Source: Bacilli bacterium
GTDB lineage: Bacteria; Bacillota_I; Bacilli_A; RFN20; CAG-826
Reading direction: 5' to 3'
Length of the DNA stretch: 9,177 nt
Assembly: GCA_016302065.1 (NCBI GenBank)
Contig: JAEDOI010000038.1
Location: 1 to 9,177, forward strand
A program made the translations under genes and the position numbers. Shown in pieces: positions 1-5,668 of the stretch. Each line of letters starts with the position of its first letter. The first letter of the stretch is position 1. A model generated the notes under the pieces. It saw only the letters and a program-made list of their open reading frames with translations. It searched no databases and was not told where the DNA came from.

Positions 1-1
1 G

Positions 2-82
2 AAAGAAAGAATGACAGTCAATAATGATGATTTTAATAAAATTTTGTCGCATTTTTCAGAATTCATCGAGGAGAAAGAATAA
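2..82 (+). CDS. 3' end of an unrecognised gene (C-terminal 26 residues)
   Basis: An open frame enters from the left edge and ends at TAA (80-82). The visible residues are KERMTVNNDDF, then NKILSHFSEFIEEKE. This is a charged, probably helical tail with no motif I recognise. It is supported as a real gene end because its stop overlaps the start of the next frame (TAATG), and the ribosome site of that next frame lies inside this one, a typical coupled gene pair. Together with the next gene it uses TCG for three of six serines, whereas the mrp gene in this window has no TCG. The function is unknown, and the start lies outside the window. Confidence 0.6.
   Translation, partial: KERMTVNNDDFNKILSHFSEFIEEKE
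69..73 (+). promoter_or_regulatory. Shine-Dalgarno site AGGAG for the 41-residue small gene
   Basis: AGGAG lies eight bases before the ATG at 82, which is optimal spacing. It selects ATG 82 over the internal ATG at 106, which has no such site. It lies within the coding sequence of the upstream gene, consistent with translational coupling. Confidence 0.65.
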
Positions 83-207
83 TGTTTGGTTCGAGTCGTT
101 ATAAGATGGCAAAAAGACATAAAAAGCCTGTTTCGAAGGAGCACAAAAAATACTGTTTAGCTTATAAAAAACTATACATTAAAAACGTGAGAAAAAGTTT
201 TAATTAA
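82..207 (+). CDS. Small basic hypothetical protein (41 aa)
   Basis: This frame of 41 codons plus TAA begins MFGSSRYKMAKRHKKPV and ends in NVRKSFN. About a third of its residues are Lys, Arg or His, with few acidic residues, so a nucleic-acid-binding role is plausible but not shown. It has no membrane segment, and its one cysteine forms no CxxC pair. The start is supported by AGGAG at ideal spacing and by the one-base TAATG overlap with the preceding gene. It is the last gene before roughly 390 bases of apparently non-coding DNA and the tRNA. Small basic proteins in such settings can be excisionases, phage DNA-binding or packaging proteins, or ribosome-associated peptides. I do not recognise a family. 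The protein is real with moderate confidence; its function is unknown. Confidence 0.6.
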   Translation: MFGSSRYKMAKRHKKPVSKEHKKYCLAYKKLYIKNVRKSFN

Positions 208-220
208 CATCAACTTAATT

Positions 221-416
221 TTGACTGGAATTACGTATCAGACATGTTTGACTAAACTGTTTTTATGTGTCGAAATATTTGAGACAGACATTCGCACAAT
301 TAATCCAATTCAAGCCTCAATTGACAGACTAAATTCATTTTCTTTCTTCATAGCTGAATTTATTTTGTCACTTGACATAATGTTTATTCTATTTTTATAG
401 GTTGTTAATTTTTGAC
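221..416 (+). repeat. Cluster of five TTGAC words, all on one strand
   Basis: TTGAC occurs at 221-225, 248-252, 321-325, 372-376 and 412-416, with spacings of 27, 73, 51 and 40 bases. At this base composition about 0.2 copies would be expected in 200 bases of one strand by my rough estimate. CAGACA also occurs twice (239 and 285) with a related CAGACT at 325. Short, same-oriented, irregularly spaced words a few hundred bases from a tRNA end resemble integrase arm-type sites. They could also be repressor operators or several -35 boxes. The words are plainly visible; their role is not shown. Confidence 0.45.
372..401 (+). promoter_or_regulatory. Possible rightward promoter in the left flank
   Basis: A perfect TTGACA (372-377) is followed after 18 bases by TATAGG (396-401), which matches four of six positions of the -10 consensus. 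No gene follows on this strand before the tRNA, so if active it would make a short non-coding RNA or read against the tRNA transcript. TTGACA is also one of the five TTGAC words, so its presence may have another cause. Confidence 0.25.
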
Positions 417-450
417 GTATACAATTAAATCGCAAGTTTGGTATTTTGAG

Positions 451-498
451 CTATTAAGTTTCAGAATTAGCCTACTAGTTTCTGAGTTAAAGTAATAG
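451..498. other. Imperfect 48-base hairpin
   Basis: CTATTA (451-456) pairs with TAATAG (493-498). Inside it TCAGAA (461-466) pairs with TTCTGA (480-485), and TAG (468-470) can pair with CTA (475-477). The arms are separated by unequal internal loops. There is no T-run after it on either strand, so it is not an obvious terminator. It may be a protein-binding site, a structured RNA, a single-strand DNA fold, or chance in AT-rich DNA. Confidence 0.3.
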
Positions 499-600
499 TT
501 TAAGAGTGTAAATTTGAACACACAAAGCCCCCGCATGAAAATGCATCTAAAATTGCTAAATTAACGCTAAAAAAGGGATACAGTCCTCGTAAAAATGTGC

Positions 601-631
601 AAAAAAAGACAATACTTTTTATCGTATTGTC
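601..631 (-). terminator. Rho-independent terminator of tRNA-Ser
   Basis: Read on the minus strand, an 8-bp perfect stem (GACAATAC at 608-615 with GTATTGTC at 624-631, loop 616-623) is followed by seven T (complement of the A-run 601-607). It begins 15 bases beyond the tRNA CCA end, so it ends the tRNA transcript. Confidence 0.85.
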
Positions 632-645
632 ACATGTTTAATTAA

Positions 646-734
646 TGGCGGAGAAAGAGGGTTTCGAACCCTCGCTGGTTTTACCCACTATCAGTTTTCG
701 AAACTGACCCCTTCAACCACTTGGGTATTTCTCC
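646..734 (-). tRNA. tRNA-Ser, anticodon CGA
   Basis: This 89-nucleotide class II tRNA is read on the minus strand. The acceptor stem GGAGAAA pairs with TTTCTCC, followed by discriminator G and an encoded CCA. The D arm carries the CCCAAGTGG...GGG pattern of bacterial tRNA-Ser. The anticodon stem TCAGT/ACTGA encloses the seven-base loop TTCGAAA, giving anticodon CGA, which reads UCG. The long variable arm (GTGGG...CCAGC region) is diagnostic of the Ser/Leu/Tyr class, and the T arm is GAGGG-TTCGAAC-CCTC. It has its own promoter and terminator. Its 3' end faces the compositionally different left flank. tRNA 3' ends are frequent integration sites, so this gene may be an attachment site. Confidence 0.96.
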
Positions 735-742
735 GTATTAAA

Positions 743-771
743 ATTATACAATTTATTTAAATATAAAATAA
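743..771 (-). promoter_or_regulatory. Promoter of tRNA-Ser
   Basis: On the minus strand a perfect TATAAT (748 down to 743) is preceded by TTG. The expected start is the A at 736, two bases before the mature tRNA 5' end at 734. The -35 region 17 bases upstream reads TTATTT, a poor match. The core AATTGTATAATTTT is identical to that of the cls promoter. Confidence 0.6.
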
Positions 772-802
772 ATAGATAACGCACATTATTTGTGCATTAT
801 CT
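761..802 (-). terminator. Terminator of the CPBP-TraX-trxA operon
   Basis: On the minus strand, 802-791 pairs with 785-774 in a 12-bp stem containing one G-U pair, around a five-base loop AATAA. An interrupted T-rich tract (773 down to about 759) follows. The 5' arm overlaps the trxA TAG stop codon (801-803). It also insulates the tRNA promoter immediately downstream. Confidence 0.75.
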
Positions 803-1115
803 ATTTTAAATTCAATACTATCTCTTCTAAAGTGTCTTTATCCATATATCCACTTACTTGATTAATAACTTTACCATTCTTAAAGAAAATAAGTGTAGGA
901 ACTGCATTAATATAATAAATTCCAGCAAGTTCAGGTAATTTATCAACATCAACCTTTACGACGTTAATTTCTGGATGCTCGCTTTCTAATTCATGAAGTT
1001 CAGGAGCAAGCATTCTACAAGGTCCACACCATGTGGCAAAGAAATCAACAACAGTTAATTTCTCTTCTTTAACGATTTCATTAAATTCATTTCTTGATTC
1101 AATTTCTTTAAACAT
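801..1115 (-). CDS. trxA: Thioredoxin
   Basis: This 104-residue thioredoxin is a cytoplasmic dithiol-disulfide oxidoreductase that reduces protein disulfides and is recharged by thioredoxin reductase. The active site is W29-C30-G31-P32-C33, preceded by FFAT. The buried Asp is D24, the cis-proline is P73 in AVPTL, and the conserved FFKNGK follows at about 77-82, so all expected catalytic features are present at normal length. The start at 1115 is set by GGAGGG (1124-1129) eight bases upstream, located inside the end of the TraX-family gene. That gene stops only two bases before. It is the last gene of a leftward operon and is followed directly by a terminator. Its pairing with two membrane proteins is not a standard thioredoxin context, so it may serve general redox balance. 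Confidence 0.96.
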   Translation of the reverse strand: MFKEIESRNEFNEIVKEEKLTVVDFFATWCGPCRMLAPELHELESEHPEINVVKVDVDKLPELAGIYYINAVPTLIFFKNGKVINQVSGYMDKDTLEEIVLNLK

Positions 1116-1117
1116 AT

Positions 1118-1990
1118 TTAAAACCCTCCAATTAAAATAAATATCAATGCTATTATTCCAATATGTAAAGGATAATACAAGTAAAATGCTCCATTAACAA
1201 TTTTATTATTAAATCCTCTTTTTCCATTATATAAAAGAATAAAAGGAAAACATATAATAAAATATGTATTGTAAACACATGCATTCCCAAATGTAAAAGA
1301 TGGAATATTTTCATATGTAAATGAATACATAATTAACGAAACAAGAGCAATTGAAAGACACATTATTATGTTTCTTGATAATTGAGCTTTCTTTGAACAT
1401 AAAAATTCATTAACTAATGTTTCATCATTATTAAGTCTCTTTCTAACTATTTCTTCATAAATGTAAATACCAAGAAGTGCACCAACAAACATAATAGGTG
1501 CTTCAAGCGCATACATAGTAGTTAAGCCATCTACAAATATTGAGCTAATAAATTCACTAATTCCGTTTATTCTTAATAAAAAGAAAATATATGAACCTAT
1601 AAAAATAAGAATAGGAAGAATAACCATCCGTCTCTTATTTTTATTTTTGTTTACAAAAAATAGATAGTAAATAAATACTAAATTCAATAATGTAAAGAAT
1701 GTATTTTGAAAAACTAATAAGTAACCATTATTAAAATATAAGACTAATTGAGCAATAACTATAGCAATATACATTAGTATTGACATAACTCCTAGCCTTA
1801 ACATATATTTTTTAATATCTTTAGTTTTTTTACATCCTTCAAGTGTTGTATAAATAAAGATAGGTAAAGCAATTTTACCTAGTACTCTAAATGTAAATTG
1901 TAAAGGAGAGGATGGTAGAAATACTCCAACATGATCAATCGTCATAAAAATAAGAGCGATTATTTTTAAAATAAAGTTTGAAATAACCAT
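1118..1990 (-). CDS. TraX-family polytopic membrane protein
   Basis: This 290-residue integral membrane protein has about eight to ten hydrophobic segments. Family features are visible: LKIIALIFMTIDHVG at the N terminus (D19-H20), FRVLGKIALPIF (34-45), E51 and a basic KYMLRL stretch, then LYNGKRG (253-259) and YYPLH with H276 near the C terminus. The founding member is the F-plasmid TraX protein needed for pilin N-acetylation. In Firmicutes the family is common on chromosomes without conjugation genes, where it is thought to be a membrane acyltransferase-like protein of unknown substrate. The start lies four bases after the upstream CPBP stop, with only a weak ribosome site (AGG), so translation is probably coupled. 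No pilin or other transfer genes are present, so a role in conjugation is not implied. Confidence 0.85.
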   Translation of the reverse strand: MVISNFILKIIALIFMTIDHVGVFLPSSPLQFTFRVLGKIALPIFIYTTLEGCKKTKDIKKYMLRLGVMSILMYIAIVIAQLVLYFNNGYLLVFQNTFFTLLNLVFIYYLFFVNKNKNKRRMVILPILIFIGSYIFFLLRINGISEFISSIFVDGLTTMYALEAPIMFVGALLGIYIYEEIVRKRLNNDETLVNEFLCSKKAQLSRNIIMCLSIALVSLIMYSFTYENIPSFTFGNACVYNTYFIICFPFILLYNGKRGFNNKIVNGAFYLYYPLHIGIIALIFILIGGF

Positions 1991-1994
1991 AAAA

Positions 1995-2903
1995 TTAACC
2001 TAAAAATCCTAAAAATATTGTTAATATAATAGAAATAACATTATTTGTTATGTGGGCAACACAAGATCCACCAAAACCACGTTTTTCATATATAAAACAT
2101 AATGTTAACCCAGCAGCAAGATATGATGGAAGATTTAAAAATTCATTAATAATTAAAGCTCCATTTCCACTTGTTAAACAATTAAAATCAAAATGTATAA
2201 ATCCAAATATTAAAGCAGTTAAAATATAAGGCAATATCCTATTAGCTCTTTTTAATAAACTAAATAATCCTAAACGATATGTAAATTCTTCACAAATTGG
2301 ACCAATGATTCCAAAAATAATAAGGGAAAGAATAGGGAAAATGGAAACAATAGAGTCAATTCCTGATTCGTTAGCATTTTCTTCTACATTTAAATGAAAC
2401 ATTTTTCCAATTAAATTAAAGAAAATATTAACAATTAAAGAAACACAAACAAGCATTCCTCCATATCCTAAATCAGTTAAGAATTCTTTACCTTTTTTAA
2501 ATGTAGGCAGAAGATTAATAATATCTGTGCAACAAATTAAAGATAAAATACCAAATAAAATAAAGTATATTATAAAATTTAATAATCCTATTCCCCTAGT
2601 ATTTGTAAATAAAGGTTCACTAACTGTTTGAGAAATATATTGAAATAACAACGAAATAGCTGTCATTCCAAGCCAACCAGTTATGAATAAAAATATTTGT
2701 TTAATGACATTAATTCGTATATCTTTTTGTTCAAAATCAAACAAATTAAAATTTCTAGTAGTTTTTTTAGACTCAACTATTTCTATTTTTTCTCTATTCT
2801 TATTATCTTCTTCCTTATTTTGAGGATATCCACAATAAGGACAAGTATCTAAATCAGAATCGATTAATAAATTACATTTAACACATTTACGTTTTTCATT
2901 CAT
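1995..2903 (-). CDS. CPBP-family intramembrane metalloprotease with N-terminal zinc ribbon
   Basis: This 302-residue protein begins with a zinc ribbon (C7-x2-C10 and C21-P-Y-C24), then an acidic/basic linker to about residue 60, and about eight membrane segments. The CPBP (type II CAAX prenyl protease/bacteriocin-immunity) motifs are complete: E205-E206-x3-R210, F233-x3-H237 and H284-x3-N288. These form the metal-binding catalytic centre inside the membrane. Bacterial members act in bacteriocin self-immunity, processing of membrane or secreted substrates, or unknown roles; no peptide substrate is encoded nearby. It is the first gene of the leftward operon. The ATG has no clear ribosome site, and the probable promoter lies 16 to 21 bases upstream, so the leader is very short. 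Zinc ribbon plus CPBP is a recurrent Firmicutes architecture. Substrate and function are unknown. Confidence 0.88.
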   Translation of the reverse strand: MNEKRKCVKCNLLIDSDLDTCPYCGYPQNKEEDNKNREKIEIVESKKTTRNFNLFDFEQKDIRINVIKQIFLFITGWLGMTAISLLFQYISQTVSEPLFTNTRGIGLLNFIIYFILFGILSLICCTDIINLLPTFKKGKEFLTDLGYGGMLVCVSLIVNIFFNLIGKMFHLNVEENANESGIDSIVSIFPILSLIIFGIIGPICEEFTYRLGLFSLLKRANRILPYILTALIFGFIHFDFNCLTSGNGALIINEFLNLPSYLAAGLTLCFIYEKRGFGGSCVAHITNNVISIILTIFLGFLG

Positions 2904-2916
2904 AAGTTTTACTTTA

Positions 2917-2930
2917 TTATTATATAATAA
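2917..2930. promoter_or_regulatory. Palindromic divergent promoter core
   Basis: The 14-bp perfect palindrome TTATTATATAATAA lies in the 42-base gap between two divergent genes. It gives TATAAT on the plus strand (2923-2928) and on the minus strand (2924 down to 2919), overlapping by two bases. The plus strand has TTCATA 18 bases upstream as a partial -35; the minus-strand -35 is weak. The predicted leaders are about 10 bases long in both directions. A TATTAT at 2915-2920 is an alternative plus-strand box. Confidence 0.5.
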
Positions 2931-2945
2931 ATAAAGGTAAATAGA

Positions 2946-3563
2946 ATGAAAAAAATATTAACGATTAAAGAAGAGTATGAAGATAAAATTGAAGTGAGTA
3001 AGTCACAATTCTATTCGTTTTTAATTCCTTTAAGTAGTGAGGAGGAAGTTCCTTTATTAATAAAAGAAAAAAGAATGCAGTTTGTAAAAGCAAGACATGT
3101 ATGTTATGCATATATTTTTAATTCTAATTATAAATATAGTGATGATGGTGAACCTAGTGGAACTGCTGGAAAACCTTTATATGAATTGCTAAATAAGAAT
3201 AATTTAACTAATTGTATTTTAATTGTGGTTAGGATTTTTGGTGGGGTTTTACTTGGAGCTGGAAGATTATTAAGGACATATGTAGAAAGTGGATTAAATT
3301 CAATTAAAAAAGCAAATAAATTTGAAATATATTATGAATTTCTTATTAAATTAGAAATTAAACTTGAAAATATTAATGTAATAAAAGGGTATTTAGTTAA
3401 ATATAAATATGAAATAAAAAATGTTATATATGATGAAATATCAACCATTGAATTTTATTCATCTAATGATGTTATTAAAGAGTTAAATAATAATTTTTAT
3501 GGTATGATATTACAGTCAGAAATTAAAAAGGTAGAAAGGTTAAGGGAGTATAAAGATGAGTGA
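2946..3563 (+). CDS. yigZ: IMPACT/YigZ (UPF0029) family protein
   Basis: This 205-residue protein has the usual family length. The N-terminal IMPACT domain shows KARHVCYAY (48-56), the signature SDDGEPSGTAGKP (65-77) and VVRIFGG followed by LLGAGRLLRTY (94-112). Relatives usually read LGTGGLVRAY, so R107 is a local variant. A C-terminal domain (about 135-205) has the mixed alpha/beta pattern expected of the second domain of YigZ/YvyE proteins. Eukaryotic IMPACT regulates translation through the GCN1/GCN2 pathway. The bacterial role is unsettled, with ribosome or nucleic-acid association suggested. The start is supported by AAAGG (2933-2937). It heads a rightward operon, and its 3' end overlaps mrp by eight bases (ATGAGTGA). 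It ends in TGA; if TGA were read through, only two residues would be added. Confidence 0.92.
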   Translation: MKKILTIKEEYEDKIEVSKSQFYSFLIPLSSEEEVPLLIKEKRMQFVKARHVCYAYIFNSNYKYSDDGEPSGTAGKPLYELLNKNNLTNCILIVVRIFGGVLLGAGRLLRTYVESGLNSIKKANKFEIYYEFLIKLEIKLENINVIKGYLVKYKYEIKNVIYDEISTIEFYSSNDVIKELNNNFYGMILQSEIKKVERLREYKDE

Positions 3564-4377
3564 ATGTAATCATAATTGTTCAAGTTGTGGAGTTCAAGGT
3601 TGTAGTAGTAGAATTGAAAAACTTAAAAATGAAAAAAGCAAAATTAAACATTGTATAGCTATTGTAAGTGGAAAAGGAGGAGTAGGTAAAAGTTTTGTTA
3701 CTTCATTAATTGCTTCTTCTTTAAATAAATTAGGTTATAAAGTTGGAGTTTTAGATGGAGATATTACTGGTCCTTCTATTTTAAAAGCGTATGGAATACA
3801 TGAAAGAGCATATGGAGATAAAGAGGGTCACATTTATCCAGCTATCACCAAATCAGGAATAAAAATGATTTCATCTAATATGCTTGTTGAAAATGAAAGC
3901 GATCCTATTATTTGGAGAGGTGGATTAATTACAACTTTATTAGGACAATTCTATAAAGACGTTCTTTGGGAAGAATTGGATTATCTTTTAATTGATATGC
4001 CTCCAGGAACAAGTGATGTTACATTAACTACATTTCAATCAATTCCTCTTGATGGAATAATTGTTGTCACATCACCTCAAGACTTAGTAAGTTTAATTGT
4101 AGAAAAAGCAATTAACATGGCAAATACTATGAATATTAATATTTTAGGGTTAGTTGAAAATATGTCTTATGTTGAATGTCCTAATTGTAAAGAAAAGATT
4201 TTTCTTTATGGAGAAGGAACAACAAATAAGTTAGTTTCATCTTTAGGAATTGAATTATTAGCTAAACTTCCTATTAATCCTTTAAATGCTGAAAAAATAG
4301 ATAAAGGTGAAGTGGAAGATATAAAGATGAATGAGATTGATAAAGTAGTAGAAAAGATAATTTTAATGGAGAAATAA
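3556..4377 (+). CDS. mrp: Mrp/NBP35-type P-loop ATPase, Fe-S cluster carrier
   Basis: This 273-residue cytoplasmic ATPase of the Mrp/ApbC/NBP35 group binds and transfers iron-sulfur clusters. The N terminus has a cysteine cluster C4-x3-C8-x2-C11-x4-C16. The deviant Walker A motif GKGGVGKS spans 39-46 with K40 and K45, LDGDITGPS covers 66-74, Walker B is LLIDMPPGTSD (144-154) with D147, and the bridging cluster site CPNC is at C208 and C211. These are all the features expected of a functional dimeric carrier. The start is fixed by AAGGGAG (3542-3548) seven bases upstream and an eight-base overlap with yigZ. One base separates its stop from pepP, so the three genes are almost certainly co-transcribed. 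Confidence 0.95.
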   Translation: MSECNHNCSSCGVQGCSSRIEKLKNEKSKIKHCIAIVSGKGGVGKSFVTSLIASSLNKLGYKVGVLDGDITGPSILKAYGIHERAYGDKEGHIYPAITKSGIKMISSNMLVENESDPIIWRGGLITTLLGQFYKDVLWEELDYLLIDMPPGTSDVTLTTFQSIPLDGIIVVTSPQDLVSLIVEKAINMANTMNINILGLVENMSYVECPNCKEKIFLYGEGTTNKLVSSLGIELLAKLPINPLNAEKIDKGEVEDIKMNEIDKVVEKIILMEK

Positions 4378-4378
4378 T

Positions 4379-5647
4379 ATGATTGCTGTAAATGAATTTA
4401 AAGAAAGAAGAAGAAAATTATTAGAAAAAATGGAAGATTTTTCTGTTGCTGTTATATTTGCAGGAGCAAGTAAAATTCAAAGTGAAGATGAAACATGCCC
4501 ATATTTAGCAAACAGAAATTTTTATTATTTAACAAATATTGAACAAGAAAACTCGATTTTAATTTTATTAAAAGGGTGTGGAAATACAAAAGAATATTTA
4601 TTTGTAAGTGAATATGATGAAGTTAAAGAAAAATGGTATGGAAAAAGATTAACTTCTTTTGAAGCAACAAAACTTAGTGGAATAGATAATGTTTTATATT
4701 TGAGTTCTTTTGATTCGATGTTTGGAATGATTTTAGATGATAGAAATTCCTCGTTTTCTAATATAAATAATGTTTATCTTGATTTCTCAAAAGAACAAAA
4801 AATTAGAGAAAATCTCTTTATTGAAACTTATATTTCCAATTTAAAATTAAATTATGATAATAAAAATTTTATCGATATTTATCCTTTAATTGTTAGATTA
4901 AGAATGGTTAAATCTAAACAAGAAATTGAAGAGATGAAGGAAGCTATTGCAAAAACTAATGTAGGTCTAAGAGAAATAATGAAATCTTTAAAAGAAGATA
5001 CATATGAATATAAATATTCATCGCTTTTCTATTATACAATTCAAGATTATGACTATTCTCCATTAAGCTTCCCAACAATTTGTGCAAGTGGAGTTAATGC
5101 TACATGTCTTCATTATCCTACACCTTTAGCAAAAACTAAAAAGAACGATTTAATTTTACTTGATTTAGGTGCAAAAAATAATGGATATTGTGCTGATATT
5201 TCAAGAACTTACCCAATAAGTGGAACTTTTTCTGAATTACAAAAAATTATTTATTCAATAGTTTTAGGTTGTAATAAGATGGTTATTGAAACGATTAAAC
5301 CTGGAATTACTATTAGAGAATTAAATAATCTTGTTATTGATTATTTAGCTACTCATTGTTTAAAAGCTAACTTGATTAAAAATAAAGAAGATATTAGAAA
5401 TTATTATTTCCACAATATTTCTCACCATATTGGTTTAGATACTCATGATTGTAGTTTTAGAGATTTACCTCTTGAACCTGGAAACATCATTAGTGATGAA
5501 CCTGGATTATATTTTAAAGAATTAGGAATTGGAGTAAGAATTGAAGATGATATTTTAGTTACAGAAGAAGGTAGTTATAACCTTAGTGGAAATATTATAA
5601 AAGAAATATCTGAAATAGAAAAATTTATTTCAAGAAATAAAAAATAG
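4379..5647 (+). CDS. pepP: Xaa-Pro aminopeptidase (aminopeptidase P, M24B)
   Basis: This 422-residue metallopeptidase releases the N-terminal residue from peptides whose second residue is proline. Residues 1-130 form the AMP_N domain (RRRKLLEKM and NRNFYYLTNIEQENS), and about 180-405 form the creatinase-fold catalytic domain. All five metal ligands are visible: D262 (LLDLGAK), D273 (ADISRTYP), H349 (SHHIGLDTHD), E374 (DEPGLYF) and E389 (VRIEDD). H245 in LHYPTP and H356 match the accessory catalytic histidines. It has no signal peptide, so it is cytoplasmic and probably acts in peptide turnover. GGAG (4368-4371) lies seven bases before the ATG, inside the end of mrp. Four TCG serine codons appear here, more than in the preceding gene. 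Confidence 0.94.
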   Translation: MIAVNEFKERRRKLLEKMEDFSVAVIFAGASKIQSEDETCPYLANRNFYYLTNIEQENSILILLKGCGNTKEYLFVSEYDEVKEKWYGKRLTSFEATKLSGIDNVLYLSSFDSMFGMILDDRNSSFSNINNVYLDFSKEQKIRENLFIETYISNLKLNYDNKNFIDIYPLIVRLRMVKSKQEIEEMKEAIAKTNVGLREIMKSLKEDTYEYKYSSLFYYTIQDYDYSPLSFPTICASGVNATCLHYPTPLAKTKKNDLILLDLGAKNNGYCADISRTYPISGTFSELQKIIYSIVLGCNKMVIETIKPGITIRELNNLVIDYLATHCLKANLIKNKEDIRNYYFHNISHHIGLDTHDCSFRDLPLEPGNIISDEPGLYFKELGIGVRIEDDILVTEEGSYNLSGNIIKEISEIEKFISRNKK

Positions 5648-5668
5648 TAGGGATTTCATATAGTTTTT

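Larger units (their letters stand above)
208..600. other. Gene-poor stretch between the small basic gene and the tRNA terminator
   Basis: I find no convincing gene here on either strand. The longest frame I noticed is 43 codons on the minus strand, without a ribosome site. Sampled 60-base blocks are about 33-35% G+C against about 25% for a sampled block of the chromosomal part. The stretch holds a cluster of five TTGAC words (221-416), a perfect TTGACA promoter-like box (372), an imperfect 48-base hairpin (451-498), an unusual C-rich patch GCCCCCGC (527-534) followed by a GCAT-GAAA-ATGC mini-hairpin (533-544), and two GCTAAA repeats (555-560 and 566-571). The content would suit the regulatory or attachment end of an integrated element, but this is inference. 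Confidence 0.5.

Noticed and set aside
88..97. GGTTCGAGTC resembling a tRNA T-loop, possibly an attachment-site copy
   Set aside because: The flanks do not form a T stem, it lies inside a well-supported small gene, and it does not match the tRNA-Ser T arm beyond the common GGTTCGA word.
371..398. Possible dif-like XerC/XerD site around ACATAATGTTTATT
   Set aside because: The right half matches the conserved XerD arm at only about five of eleven positions, too poor to call.
486..492. GTTAAAG as an integron attC core
   Set aside because: The last base breaks the GTTRRRY rule and there is no matching inverse core at the other end of the hairpin.
405..536. 43-codon open frame on the minus strand starting MRGLCVFKF
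   Set aside because: No ribosome site, no recognisable motif, and the length is within chance for stop-poor stretches. It covers the hairpin region, which explains nothing about coding.
1118..1990. Conjugation locus implied by a TraX-family gene
   Set aside because: No pilin, relaxase, coupling protein or type IV secretion gene is present. Chromosomal TraX relatives are common without conjugation.
3561..3563. TGA read as tryptophan (Mycoplasma code)
   Set aside because: All tryptophans checked across the window are TGG and no gene has an internal TGA.
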